Assembly: GCA_021234155.1 (NCBI GenBank)
Contig: JAJEKV010000331.1
Location: 122,001-186,000, forward strand
Length of the DNA stretch: 64,000 nucleotides
DNA from: Isoetes taiwanensis
Taxonomy: Eukaryota > Streptophyta > Lycopodiopsida > Isoetales > Isoetaceae
Reading direction: 5' to 3'
Positions 19,607-32,401 of this stretch are shown here, piece by piece; the first letter of the stretch is position 1; the number at the start of each line of letters is the position of its first letter. A program made the translations under genes and the position numbers. The notes below the pieces were generated by a model. The model ran no database searches, was not told the origin of the DNA, and saw only the letters and a list, made by a program, of their open reading frames with translations.

Positions 19607-22600
19607 TAGGAGGGACAAATGCAAGTGTGATGCAACATAATTTGCAAATTGCTTCGTAGAAATCTTAGTAGGCGGTTCAGTTCTTTTCAAAGTAAGCATG
19701 CACTTTTCAATAGAATTACAGGTCACTTGGATGGAACCTACAGGGGTAAGAAGTTATGGTTCAAGACCAAAGTCAAGTGGCAGTCATGGTTGTATCGTTG
19801 GTTAGACTAAAGTCAAGTGGCAGTCATGGTTGTGTCGTTGGTTAAGTTTTCTTCATATCACGGAAGGCGATTAATGACTCGAGGTGCTTTTTGCGTGCAT
19901 GGCTGATTTTCGATTGATTTTATTGTATATACTTCAGTCTTTCGGAACTCTTCATCTTCGGCAGTGCTCATCATCAGGAGGGATGTTAGGTCTAAGGGAG
20001 GTGCGCCGTCAATGGTGCACCCCCATTGACTGGCCACCTTTGAAAATAGTCATAAAATTTTCCGTGACTGTGCCACATTGCTCCCTTTTGGCTAGGATGG
20101 CATTTAGGGTTTGGCACAACTGCAGCCCTAATTCGGTGCACCAGCAAGAGGAACATGGCGTAGTTTTTGCCGTTGAAGGCATTTGGATTGTTCTTGTCTG
20201 GACGGAATACAACTATCAATGGCACAGGATGGCTTTTGCATGGTTTTAACAAGTTTCCTTCCAAAAATCATAGCTAAGCCAGAGTTCTATGGTTTCTAAT
20301 GGCCGTTGGTTAATTTGCCTTCAAAACTTGAGAGAATCCAGGACTTTCTTAGCGGAAAATACATCTGGCCCTTTGTTTCAGAGGATTGATATTGTGGCAC
20401 AGATCTGGCCATGTTTCTAGTGGATAAAAGGAGGCTTTCAGAGAGGATCGATGATCTGGACAAGTGGTTCTTGTTTTTCTTGATAGCTTGGAATATAAAA
20501 AGGGATTCATGATGGTTCAATTCATACCCTTGAGTGCCCTATTTCCAGTTTCGTGCTTCATTGCTTCTTGGTGTTTCTCTTCCATGATCATTATACATGC
20601 AAGAGGAGGTTTCTTTGTTTCTATCTCGATCTGAGACTGCTTCAATCTAACTTACAAAGCTTGAGAGCTCCTAGCATATGGTAATAATAATCTGAACCGC
20701 TTTCTTTTATTGTGAGAGCTCTCATGCATTTTGTTCATTTCAAATTTCAGATTAATTTGATGCACTAATTTTTGCATAACTTACATTAACTTACTTTGCA
20801 CTTGTTGTTTGAGAGCTCTCATGAGATCTTATGCTAAATGTATCGGATCTAATCCATTGTGTAACCATGATACTTAGGAGGTTTAGAACTATTGCCCCTT
20901 TCCCAAGGTCAAGTCCTCTTGAGAATCTAATCTTAATGATGCCCTTTGGACCATCTATTCCCCAAAGAAATTGGACTCTTTCTATTAGACCAAAAGTTCA
21001 AGAAGAACATTCCTAACAAAGGGTTACACGAGAAAAAAGGGAGAGAAATGGAGCAAGGGGAAGTTTGGGCCGAGTTGATGCATTGGAGGATGCTATGGAG
21101 GTAGTGACAAGATGCATTCTAAGCCAAAGGGCATTTGCTAAGCATTATGGTATTCCTTTAAAAGCACAGTTTCATTATTTTTGGACAATACACTGAATTT
21201 ATGGACCATTTTTGAAATACTCGCATCAATGACTCTTTTCGATATACTAATTGACATCCCCTGCGAGTGCCGCATATGCCTCCGCAGCATGCACAGGTAT
21301 CTTGATAGTATTGGGTATCTTCTTCTTGTTTGACGGTTTCCAAGCATAGTCGATAGTCTCTATCTCTATGTAGTCACTAGCGATCATTGGCTTCCATCTC
21401 CCATGTCGGACACAAGACATCATCGGGACATAGGTTTATCCTTTTACGGATCAATGCTCCTCCTTTGTGATGGCTTGGCGGCTTTTGTGGTACATGGTGG
21501 TCATTCTCAAACTCAAAAACTAGAGACCCCGTGTGCCCAGTCAACCTCTCATCATCATCAAAGATGTGCACATGTTATTCAAATATGTAACATATACGTC
21601 CAGTTGCAAGAGAAATCTTATGGTAAGACCTTCATGGATGGCTCGTCAAATGGACATTCATGTTCTTCTGAGTGAGGCCGCCCGATATCTGATTGCCTTC
21701 TTGTCAAAAGTCCAAGTAGCTCAAGTCTTGGAGGGCACATATAGCTTTATCATTGTAGTAGTCCATATATAATGAAATAGTCCAAAAATGAATGTTGAGA
21801 TTGCTAGCTAGCATAAGCAGATGGAATCCTTGGATGTCGAACACACCCATAGTGTTCAATCCAACATCGAGTCTGCTTGAAGGATACAAGACCCTTCCCG
21901 AAGGTATTGTGATGCCATACCTCTATTTATGAGGATTTATCCTCTCCTAAAGTGTATGACCCACGACTTCAAACACCTCTTACTTTGTGTTCAAATCACA
22001 CTTAAAATAGTGAAAGATATATCATTACAAATTGGGTGCTCGCCTCGTTTCCAAGCACAAAACAAATATGAAAATTATATCAAAACTTGGTGAAATTGTC
22101 TTAAAAAACAAGGAGCTGCGCACGGAGGGTTGCCCTCCATGGCCAGTTGGTGAAGTGGTTTAAATCATAGTTCAAAGTCATGTTTTGCAGATTTATGTAT
22201 ATTTTGCACGGAAGAGTCTTGCTTTGGTGGATAAATGATGCAGCTCAGAGAAGAAGCTATCATGCCAAGAAATTGCAAGTAGTAAATTACCTGCTGTTTT
22301 GAAGGAGAGGTACCTGATGTTTTGTTGTATAAAATAAGTTTTTTATCTTCCTTTTATCTGAAGCGGGCCTTGAGGTATACAAAGGTTGCTTTTTAATTTC
22401 GTCTGTCTTCTCCCACATAATGTATGATCTCATTTGAGTCCATATTTGTTACTACCCAATGCATAGATTGGGAATAACACCATGTTAATGGTTCATGTTG
22501 TATTCATAATGCCACCATAGATAGATCTGTAAGATAGTTAGCTGTAGCTGCTGAAGCAATGATGAACACACTAGCAAGTCTGAACTTAGACATTTCTTTT

Positions 22601-23251
22601 TGCACCTAATGCTCTACCAAAACAAGCAGCGAAGTATGAAGATCGATTATCAAATACGTGAGGACACTGGGAATAATGAAAATTTGCAACTGAATTCAAT
22701 AATTAATGTATCATGTAATAGCTAAATGGACATTTTGCAGATGAAATTATTCCTATTGTATATGACAATAAATTAGTCAATGCCAAGGATTGGCAATGCT
22801 GCAAATGTTTAATCCAGACTGTTGGATGGCTACCCAAGTTGCTAATTCTTCCTCCGAGAAAGCAAGGCAGCTGGCATTTTTTTAGCCAGATTTTGACTCC
22901 TTAAATAATAAATAGCTTTAGTTCAAATGCGTGTTGGTGTTTAGAAAGTAATGTCATACATTTTGACTTCAAAATTATAGTATGCAGTATTGTCAATCAA
23001 TGTTCCCACATTAGTATCAGAACTGTTATGCAAGAATATGAAGTTTTGTTGTTGTTTATTTGATGGAAGAACTTAAAATGAAAAGCTCCCACCATATGTT
23101 AGATATAACATTTAGCACCAGAAGTTTGATGGGCTATTTAATTTTTACAATTTGAGGTTATTTAGAGCCTTTGAATTCTAAGGCCTGTAAACATCTCATT
23201 GTGGAATGAAAACATTTCAACATGCAATAAAAATGGTACTGGGTTTCTCAC
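19607..23251. other. Long spacer without a convincing gene
   Basis: AT-rich sequence with only short frames. Local features: a direct repeat AAAGTCAAGTGGCAGTCATGGTTGT at about 19770 and 19808, a perfect 8 bp stem hairpin at 20008-20030, and the palindrome TGAGAGCTCTCA at about 20715 and 20810. No RNA gene or protein domain is recognised. Confidence 0.4.
20008..20030. other. Perfect 8 bp hairpin
   Basis: GTCAATGG and CCATTGAC enclose the 7-base loop TGCACCC. Isolated; no function implied. Confidence 0.45.
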
Positions 23252-23597
23252 CATTAGCATAGGTGCTGTTAAGCCGTATAATGAAAATAAGTGCAGATTC
23301 TGACAGTGGAGACATTGTGATTGGAAGTAACCAAGATGCATCAGGCTTTCCTTCTTTACCGCTTACACGACCAAAACCATCCTGCAATTTCAGTTCTGCG
23401 CCCATCACAGTGATGGTGGCATTTAACTGAGACTTTAAAGTCACTTGCAATTAAACCATTATCTGGTCAGCCAAATAATACATATAAACAACCAAGTAGC
23501 ATATACATGTACCTGCAATAAAAGTGTTCCTTCATTTCCCTTTGTAACAACACGAGTAATTGTTCGAAAGGCTTCCGTGAACACGACTTCAACGCTC
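23252..23597 (-). pseudogene. Two-exon gene fragment, possibly TRAPPC11-like
   Basis: Minus strand. The first block (23597-23513) follows a good acceptor and reads SVEVVFTEAFRTITRVV then TKGNEGTLLLQ, ending at a good donor (CAG then GTACAT). The second block (23445-23252) reads VTLKSQLNATITVMGAELKL, then a stretch with WLLPITMSPLSESALIFII, ending at the donor GTGAGA. The only AG available as acceptor before the second block gives the wrong frame, so the acceptor seems mutated and the fragment is likely dead. The second block recalls the C-terminal gryzun region of plant TRAPPC11 (Golgi trafficking complex) in layout, but I could not confirm this. Confidence 0.4.
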
Positions 23598-25818
23598 CTG
23601 TTTATATTTCCAAATTTCTAAAATCTTCAACGCAACCATAATAAACAAATCAATGGAGAATAACTCTCGTAAACCCTATTTCATGTCATGCCATATTCCA
23701 ACTTTACATCTAGTACCCTTCTATCCTCATCTGGAATTTTTGTAGGCTCCAGATTGCATTGTGCCTCATTTTGTGAGATTGCAATTTTGTGTAAGTTTGA
23801 CTTAGAAACATTTGTCCCATCAAGTGGAAAATCTATAATGCGAAATGTCTACGATAAAGCTAAGATTGATGACTCGTCTCTTATGCATTTCTTTGACACA
23901 TGTAACCATATTACATAAGTCCATTGCTTGCAAATTGTGGCGACTCTATCTTTTCACCTTTCAATAGTAATGAATCCTGTTGATGAAGTGACACCCCAAT
24001 TATCCAACATACCATTTTATCGGTGGTAGGTCGCTTCGACTCTCTTCCATTTTCGAATCGTATAAACATTAGGGTTTAGAAAAAATTCCTTCACCACAAG
24101 AATTGTATGGTTGCAAGCTCCCAAGTTGACATATTTGAGGGTCATACTGGGAGATAAGTTTGGCCCTAGTATTAAATGTAGAATACCTTCCCTAAGTGCA
24201 TAATTAATAGGCTCAATCACTAATCCAAGCCATGTCTTGTGGCTTTCCCATGATAGAAGACCTGGCCGCAACTTCTGACCTTAATGTCCACAAGAGGGCG
24301 AGGCTTTAGTACCTTCACCATAAGCAAACTTGATGTCGGTTCATGATTGCCATAATAGTCCCTAAACCAAGCATGGGTTTAATAATTTGCCAAAACAAAG
24401 GAAACGTTCTCGGATAGAACAAACCTATAACAGCGGCCTTAATGGTTTACGGGTTCAACATGCACTTTTAATTATCTGCAAAGGCGACATGTTGTTAGGA
24501 GGTACGACTCACCAAGAATATAAGAAAGAGAAAAGAAAGAAAAGAAAGAAAAGAGTTACCTTGATCCCATCATCGAGTTCATCGTTGAAATTAAGGTCAA
24601 ACTCGGAGACTCAAGGCTAATATCCTCGGGAAACATCAAGGGAAATTGGAACTTTTAAACCGCCGTGTGCAAGCTTTACAAGATGGAGATAAAATACCTT
24701 TCTTCTCTTCCATGGACGAGAAGATCCTCCTCTAAAAGAAGAAATGAAGGGGTTTAAGTACGCGGGGATGATAAGTAAACTGGAAGATCCCCAAGTTGCT
24801 TTTGGCGGTCTTTTGCCGAATCTTAATTGCACTTGGGTATAGACAGCCATATGCCGGCACTCTACCTAACAGTAAAGGGCACATACATTTTCATATAGCT
24901 TTGAAAAGTCATAATTTTTGTCTCATATAATGTCACAGCTACATGGACTGCTCAATTAGCACCCATCAAATATAACCCCATGTCTTTTACGCTAAAAATA
25001 AAGATCTATGATAGTTATCTGCTTTGCGGTTCAAAGGGGATAGGGTTAACTCTAAATCTGACTCTTGATAAGCTTGCAAGGGTTAGCGAAATTGAAATAA
25101 CTAATTCAATAGAGTATTCTAATCTTATGCACACATACATGATATCCGCTCTTAAGAGAAATGGCAAGCCTTTTGTTTAAGTTTTTATAAAGTAACCATT
25201 TAAATACATGGTTCACTTTTAAATGAGAATATGTACTTCATGTGTTAACTTCATTGGCTGTCAATAAAACGGCGGACTTTGATGCCAAAAGTGTAGGGCT
25301 CCTGGGTAACATGGAATTTGTTGTTTGTCCTCTTGCTGAACTAGGCCCATCAAATTGTAGAGGACTTTGTGAAGGCCAAGGAGTGTATAGAACCACTGAA
25401 CTATGCCTTCCACAATTTCATGCCGACATAAGCTCAAGGTGGAATCTAAATATTGGTGTCATCTAAATCACATTCCAGTTAAGTCGATTTGGCATGCCCG
25501 GACAATGGACAAGTACAAGTTTTTTATCCAAGGATCGAGGTTCCAAGAAGATGATTTTCCCCACTTAAAACATGACTTTCTCATTGCTAGTTCTAGCACA
25601 CTGTCACCACTTTGCAGCCACCACATGGGCAAGACTCATCCTCACAGGGCTATTTTATCATTATAGAATCACATATCTCTCTCACCGCAAGCTAGTATAT
25701 TATTTTGCATAAAACGCTTATATATCCTATATATATTAGAACTAAAGCTTGAATTCTCTTAACTAGCTCGTGCTTTTTGGCCCCCTCTTGGTGGATAAAC
25801 GATGCTTGTAGATATAAT
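23598..25818. other. Spacer with weak open stretches
   Basis: Short frames such as 24017-24271 (minus) and 25242-25466 (plus) look somewhat protein-like but carry no domain I can name. Some may be relic exons of the gene fragment to the left. An AAAGAAAAGAAAG purine run lies near 24530. Confidence 0.3.
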
Positions 25819-28620
25819 TTAATTTAATTTTAATTTAATTTATTCATCAAGCCATTTAGGCCCCTTGGGCCTCTATGGCAAACAAAATACATAGTGTAAT
25901 GCACGTAATATAGGCACTCAATCAAAGAAGCACGAAATATCAAAACTATCCATAAGATTAAATAAGTTTATAATGTCATGCGCTCCATCCAAACATCCCT
26001 AAGATAAGCACTTAACTTATGTGCGGGTATTTCTAGTAGCTCTCTCAAGGGTCGGCTCAGTATATCATATTTGGTTCTAATATTCTCATAAAATTTGAAC
26101 ATTCTAGAAAGCAGCGTGCTTCTCTGTTTTCAATTTCAGGGGTCTAGGCATTCGAGGGCAAAATCTCTCATTACGAGGTGTTCCATTCCATCTACTGTTT
26201 CAACATGTAGGTGATGCGATGATAACGCGAATGGCGAGAAATTAACATGCGGTTCTTCTGTTGATGTTTGCAAGCAAATACTCACACATTCTTCATATGT
26301 GTCCGACTTGTTTATATCATCAAGATAGAACCTTTTTAACATCTCCGTTTGGTTCAAGCTTCCACATTTCCTTCGGGACACAAGCCTTCACCTCCCCATA
26401 AACTTCTTTGTACTTAGTTGACTTGCCACACATCATGTCCAAGCCACTTAGTACTCCATTTTCTCACTTCACAATACCACCCCTTATCCTTGGATTGCTC
26501 AAGGGCTAGGCAAGGAAATCTATCCACTTCCATTGTGAGAACCCTATTAACAAAAGTTATTATTACGCATAGGGGCTTCCACTTCTAAGGGTAACATGCT
26601 GTCTCGACCAACATCATGCAATATGGGTTTGTGGCTTTGCACCAAGCTCACTTAATAAAAGCGCTTACGCACATTCTCAATGCCATTCCGGCATTTTCGG
26701 GATAATCAGGGCCCCATCTTTGGGCTACCATATAGAATAAGCGGGTTTCACTTGAACTCCAAAAAGCAATCTTCGTAACTTCCAATGTTCAAAATTATTA
26801 AGCCTACATTGATAAATCATACCATAAAAGGCCATGATCCCTCTGAGCGCGTTCGAGCCGCCCTTGTCCATCTGTAATTACATGTCATATTTATATTCTG
26901 TCACCTTTTGCAAAGGAGCACCACCCTTGTAAATATAGTGAAATCCTTGCCGCCAAACACCATTACTTTTTATTTACTTAGAGGACATTTGTTTAGAGGA
27001 ACAAAAGGACTCAAAGCACGCCCAAGTGTCTCTGTAACCCACTTGCATCCCTTGAAATTAATACTATATCATACGCAAACATTAGCAATTGCGGTACATA
27101 TTTCCCAAGCCTTGCTCCCATGCCACCTAGCCTTGTCATCCAACATTCGAGCTCATCTATAAGCAAACCAAAAGAGTAGGAGAGCATGGGCAGCCCTGTT
27201 TAACTCAATGGTATTATTGATTTTTCAGATTCGGAAAAAAAAAAGAAAAGCTCAACCAAAACTTCATTATAGAGACAAGCAACGACTTTTAAATTCAATT
27301 CAACGAGGACTTGCAACAATTCAAGTCTTTCAAAGAAGAAGATCGTGCGATTCTCTATCAAAGGTTTTAGTAAGATCTATAAATGCTAAAAATCTCTTAT
27401 TGCTGTACCTTTGGCACCTTAAAAGTGAGCACTCTCAAAGTGACTAGGTGATCCAAGGTAGAGTGATCTGTCAAAGCTTTGAATTTGTCACGGTGCTCTT
27501 ATGTTTTGTTCTTACGCCAAACATGTAATCTTGAGTTCAAGCATTTTTTGCAAATAATTTAGCAAATATATTGCTCACTAGAATGGTTCTATAATTTTTA
27601 ATGTCGTCCTTATCACGGGTCTTATGTATGCGGGTACAACTCTATTTAGACACCATTCTGTAGGGAAATATCCTCTCAGGAGTGCTTCATTGCATAGATC
27701 TGCCAAAAGGCTACAAAGCTCATTTTCTCCACATTTAAAAAACTCAATTGACATACCTCTTGAATCACAAGCAAGTCCATTTTTCATTTTTTGTAGGGCT
27801 ATTTGTACATCTTGTTCATGAATATGGGTATAGCTTCTCTGCTTGTGATCCAAATTATCGTATCTATTGTACTATATAATTACGAGACCAAAAGAGAAGA
27901 TCATCTCTTGTTATATCTCCAATTTCTGTCTTCTTAGATGACCTGTTCCAGAAACTTTTTGGATCTCTATCCACTTCTTGGATGACCCTTTCTTGGTGTC
28001 GGCGCTTCCAATCTCTTTTTTTTTGCTTGACCAAATTTTTATACTTGCTTGTGAACAAGAGGATCTATAGACTTCATGCACTTTTTTTGCCTTGAGGCGA
28101 TCTGCGTCAAACCATTTTACGATGGCGTCTCTTCCTACTAGGAGCATAGCCAAATATATCACTTGTTGTATCAATTATTACATCGGTCGACCTCCTACTC
28201 TTTTCTTCTAGGGATTCCTGTAAATGAATCTCTTCTAGTTTAACACTCAATGCGCTTCCATATTTATCGCCGGTTTATAATTAAGCTTTATTTTTTGAGG
28301 GGTAGAGAGACATCGGTGGGCGCTTAACAATATGGGCATTCAATTGAAACATAAAAGGCACATGATCGAATCTGGATTTCTTTCCAAGAACTTAAAAATC
28401 GGGTCACATACCCAATTGCATCCGGATCTCTAACAAAAGATCAATAGTACTATTTCCATTTGGTTGTATGCAAGTGAAACAATTTGTACCGAAAATCTCA
28501 CAAGTCCATTGTATACAATAAAATTGAAGGACTCACATAGAGCAAGAACATGCGTACCCATTTTATTCTTTCTTTGTGTCGGTGATTGGCGTGGCCAAAC
28601 AAAGCAAACCATCGAGCGCT
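25819..28620 (-). mobile_element. Decayed non-LTR retrotransposon (LINE), copy B
   Basis: Minus strand, many stops and frameshifts, but the domain order is clear. Endonuclease C-terminal part near 28600-28400 (LALCESFNFIVYNGL and a QPNGNSTIDLL-like run); linker near 28150-27870 with WFDADRLKAKK and DPKSFWNR; RT start near 27850-27610 (ALQKMKNGLACDSRGMSIEF, then NRVVPAY); motif A near 27385 (AFIDLTKTFDRE); the QGCP-x-SPTL block near 27180; an altered catalytic box reading FAYDIV near 27060; and a C-terminal KGWYCEVRKW segment near 26430. Every block aligns with the plus-strand LINE at 32402-35037. The 3' end is an ATTAA-type simple repeat at 25819-25850 after GGCTTGATGAATAAA. Confidence 0.75.
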
Positions 28621-29257
28621 TCGTTCAGCCACAAAACATGACCTTCACGAAAGCAATGTAGCTTGATTGTTCCCATATCAAAGCATCTAAAGTGTGGTAG
28701 TGACAAACTAGACTATAATCTACAATCACAAATATTGGTAGGCTACATTAAATCTTGTTTTTTTTTGATTTTGCTGGTCTAAGGACCATGATTACTTACC
28801 GATATCCGGGCGTGCAAAGAGGTACTGCCGAAAGTCAAATTCTCAAAATGAATCCTCCAGAGCAAACTGCATAAAAGACTTCCGAGTGACATCCAACACT
28901 GCAGCAAGATGAAACATGGAAAAATATGTGCCCAAACTATGGAAATCCTGAACACGCATTCTCATAGACGAATCCTTGAAATAAATCTCCTTGAAACCCC
29001 TAAAATCCAAAGCAAACAAATACCCAAACACACCTCTTTCTTTGGGTTGAAGCAGATGATATTTTCGAGCCGTTGCAACCAAGTGCTTCGATTTTTTTCA
29101 ACCAACCGACTCTGCGTTGCTTCAGAGACTTTCCATTTTCCATTTGTTTGGCATTGATTGCCGCCGATTCCCGGTTAGAAACAGGTTTGACAGCCGCTTG
29201 ACTTACTGACTTACAGTGGACCGGTTTATAGGAAGTAGGAGGTTTTGAGCAGTCACC
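28621..29257. other. Spacer between LINE relic and R3 repeat
   Basis: Frames at 28843-29157 on both strands overlap each other and have no recognised domain. Nothing else is apparent. Confidence 0.3.
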
Positions 29258-29342
29258 AGCATATCCTAGGGATATTCTAGCATATACCTAGGATATGCCA
29301 AAAGCCCACATAAACAAGGGTTTGCCCCCCTAGGGGCAACCC

Positions 29343-29374
<32 letters not shown>

Positions 29375-29375
29375 G
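29258..29375. repeat. Dispersed repeat R3, copy 2
   Basis: Homologous to 8425-8535, with AGCATATACCTAGGATATG and CCCCCTAGGGGCAACCC. It ends in a GAGAGAAAGAGAGAGAGA purine run (29347-29369). Confidence 0.6.
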
Positions 29376-29384
29376 CCTCAGCCC

Positions 29385-29560
29385 AATATGGTAAGCCCAA
29401 ATTGGGATTTGGTGCATCTAAATTGGGCGGACGCCCAATTTGAGATCTTTTTTTTTTTTCCCCTTTAAATTGGGCGCCTGCCCAATTTGGACGCACGAAA
29501 TTGGGCGTCCGCCCATTTGGGCTCTCCATATTGGTCGCCCACCCTGTTTTAGTGCACAAG
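29385..29560. repeat. AATTGGGCGNNCGCCCAATT palindrome cluster 1
   Basis: Four palindromic units occur close together, for example AAATTGGGCGGACGCCCAAT at 29421, TTGGGCGCCTGCCCAA at 29466 and TTGGGCGTCCGCCCA at 29502. The inner two bases vary while the CG-containing arms are kept. More members lie at 30900-31320 and one at about 32360. Confidence 0.7.
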
Positions 29561-29965
29561 CTCCAAATTGGATCCCCAAACAACTTGCATAGCGGCCACC
29601 AAGTTGGGCGCGTGCTGAGCCATATATGTTCACTTCCAAGCACCCCATCTGACAACAACAATATCTACACATGTCTAATGCAAACTCTACCACATCTAGC
29701 TATGTGATTTCAAATAACAAAAACTCTTACCTCATCTTCAAGTCTACTGGTGGGCTCATCACCTCATGATCATTGTGTCACTACAGGTTGTAATAAGCTT
29801 ACAGAAACATGGGTATTTAGATTTTCATTAGCCGGAATGCTCAATGCTATATTAGAGGTACATTAAAAATACTTTAGAATTGCAAGAAAATGATAGAAAA
29901 ACATGGAAGTACTAGCGCATTACACTAGCGCATGCTACATGCTAATAAAAAGACGAAAACTTACA

Positions 29966-30060
29966 TTGTGGACATAAAGCGCCTAGATGAGAGCCATCCA
30001 CAAGCGCCTAGTTGAGAGCCGTCCTCAAGCGCCTCGTTGAGGCCTGCAATGACAGATGGC
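29966..30060. repeat. 27 bp tandem repeat, about 2.5 units
   Basis: Unit containing AAGCGCCTAGTTGAGAGCC followed by T/GTCCACAAG or variants; the last unit degenerates into GCGCCTCGTTGAGGCC. Confidence 0.6.
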
Positions 30061-30095
30061 GAGATCCCTGGAGGCAATATTGAGTTGAGGGGGGG

Positions 30096-30148
30096 AAATT
30101 TGAATTTGAATTTGAATTTGAATTTGAATTTGAATTTGAATTTGAATT
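30096..30148. repeat. (TTTGAA)n microsatellite
   Basis: About eight uninterrupted copies of the hexamer TTTGAA, followed at 30181-30205 by a related AATTTGAAATTTGAAATTTG stretch. Confidence 0.85.
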
Positions 30149-30727
30149 ATGACAACCACGTGAATGGTCGACGTGGCCACTTTAATTTGAAATTTGAAAT
30201 TTGAAATGCTAATGAAAAGGTGGGTTTATTTTATGACGCATTATGGGCCCACCAAATATGCCCTATACTTTTTACTAGATTCCAGGTGTCCATCATGCAT
30301 GCAGTCTTTTTGGACTTGTTTTTGCTACCTCATTTGAAAGGTGCAAGGTCGTCTTTTCTTCCTCCTCCATTCTGTGGTCCTCCTTCACTAGGGCGCCCAT
30401 CATCTAGAAGACATTTTGAGCCAAAGGTAGGCGCATCTCTTTTATCTATTGTTTTTTATTCTTTTCGTATAGATGTCCACATCTCCCTTGTATTTTGACA
30501 TACATTAAAATTTAAAAGGATGGTATTGTGTGCATAAACCATTAAAAGTGTGAGGAGGATACAATGTTAGGTAAAAGATTTGATACACATGAGTAATGTT
30601 AATAATAATTACATAAAAAGTAAATGATTGAAGCATGAGCTCACTGTAACATTTGATAGACGTTAGAAACGATAAATAAAAAAAAAATGATTGGAATGTG
30701 CTCAATGAATGATTGAATTGTGCTTCA
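30149..30727. other. Spacer, no gene
   Basis: A plus frame of 92 codons at 30220-30498 and a minus frame of 107 codons at 30505-30828 have no recognisable domain and the latter crosses a tandem duplication, so neither is called. Confidence 0.35.
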
Positions 30728-30862
30728 GAGTCGTGCGAAGCAATATCTAGCATATTGAATACAAACGTGTGAAGGAACTTTATGTATTGTAATGTGGAGT
30801 CGTGCGAAGCATAGCATATTGAATACAAACGTGTGAAGGAACTTTATGTATTGTAATGTACA
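30728..30862. repeat. 65 bp tandem duplication
   Basis: Two nearly identical copies sharing GTCGTGCGAAGCA, AGCATATTGAATACAAACG and GGAACTTTATGTATTGTAAT. Confidence 0.8.
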
Positions 30863-30894
30863 TATTGTTCAGCTTTTGAAGTGAACAACTTGTA

Positions 30895-31320
30895 CCTAAA
30901 ATTGGGCGACCGCCCAATTTCAAGGCCCCTAACACATGTTCTGTCTAGTCCTGTCTGGCAAGAAATCCGGCGACCGCCCAATTTGCAGGACCATCATTTT
31001 ATTTAAATCTTGTCTTGTCTAGTAACTGTAGTTAGTCTAGTAACTTGTCTAGTAACTATAGTTAGTCTAGTAACTGTAACTTGTAATAACTGTAGCTTGT
31101 CTAGTAACTGTAACTTGTAATAACTGTAGTTAGTCTAGTAACAGAACTTGTATGGCGAAGTCATGGAGTCGGTTACGGTAAGAAATCCGGCGACCGCCCA
31201 ATTTGCAGGACCATCAATTTTTTTTACCTCTTGTCCTGTCTAGTAACTGCAGTCTAGTAACTGTAACTGAGCCCTGTCTGGCAAGAAATCCGGCGACCGC
31301 CCAATTTGCAAGCCATTACA
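30895..31320. repeat. GGCGACCGCCCAATTTG cluster 2 with TCTAGTAACTG repeats
   Basis: The word GGCGACCGCCCAATTTGC occurs at about 30969, 31189 and 31294, each preceded by AAGAAATCC; a related AAATTGGGCGACCGCCCAAT lies at 30899. Between them are many copies of TCTAGTAACTGTA and AACTTGTAATAACTGTAG (31015-31145). The organisation is a complex satellite-like block rather than a simple tandem array. Confidence 0.7.
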
Positions 31321-32401
31321 ACTGCATCAGCTCCCTTGAACCCGAACAACTGCATCCTTAGAAGCAGACATGCCTCAAAACAAGCACCATTTGAAGCAAA
31401 TCATTCTGGAGAAATTTGCTTCTCCTTATCCTTATAATTCACAACCATCATGGCTGCATCCACAGCACTCCAGGAACTACTTTGAAAGGCCATAGCTTCG
31501 TATTGGACTGCACAGTATTGGACTTTGAAAGGCCATAGCTTCGTATTAAATTCATGGCAGCCTCACTCTCAGCTGCATCTCCGATGAAACATTGTGTCTG
31601 TGAAGGCCACAAATGAAGGAGTGATTCTGCTGCCCTATTCATTGGGTCTAATTTCAATCCGATCATGGTGCCACACTCCAACACATGGAAATAAAAAACT
31701 TAGTTCCACGAGATTCTTCCTTTGAATAGCGATCTCGAGCTTGGCCCTAAAATGTAGTAGTAATTCGAGCCGGGCCATACCCACCATACCGACCATCTCG
31801 GCCATACCCAAACCAAGTTTCAATCTCGGCCATACCGCTACAACTGCCGCCATATATCTAAAAACTTGGGACACAAATAAGGAAGCCATTAAGTAGTATA
31901 GTATGAAAAGCAAAAAATCTCGCCTTGTTCACAAATATGGCATGGAAATCATATGGAACTCTAACAGGAAGAGAAACCACTGCTACAGGAGTAGAATTCA
32001 TGGTTTTTGCATCAATCACGACGACTTCTGATACTCGATAGCTTTGCTGCCATGGCTCGAAGCTGTATTAAGTTAGCCAAGTTTCAATCGGCCATCGGGT
32101 GCTACGCGGTAAGCCATACCATACCCATATTAACTGTAACGCCATAGCTCGAAGCTCTATTAGGGTTAGCCGTTAGGGTTAGGTTAGGGTTAGCTGTGGA
32201 ATTGATTTTTTTAACTTGATTTTAATTCTTTAGTTACACAATGCATTTTTTCATAGTTAATTGAATTCTTTTTGCATAATGCCCCTTTAGGCAACACTTC
32301 CATAACATTGAATCTGACGTTCTTGAAGCTTATCAGATGTGAAGCTAGACTTAAATACGGCGGTCACCCAATTTCATACTTGTCAAACAAATACTGGACT
32401 T
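31321..32401. other. Spacer left of the intact-like LINE
   Basis: Contains a duplicated GGCCATAGCTTCGTATTGGA-type sequence (31487 and 31530) and several CTCGGCCATACC words (31750-31850). A short TTAGGGTTAG cluster at 32155-32195 resembles but is not a plant telomere array. No gene is seen. Confidence 0.4.

Noticed and set aside
30505-30828. 107-codon minus frame
   Set aside because: It crosses the 65 bp tandem duplication, has repeated segments from it and shows no domain.
32155-32195. TTAGGGTTAGGTTAGGGTTAG cluster resembling telomere repeats
   Set aside because: Fewer than five irregular units and not the plant TTTAGGG period; more likely chance or a small interstitial relic.
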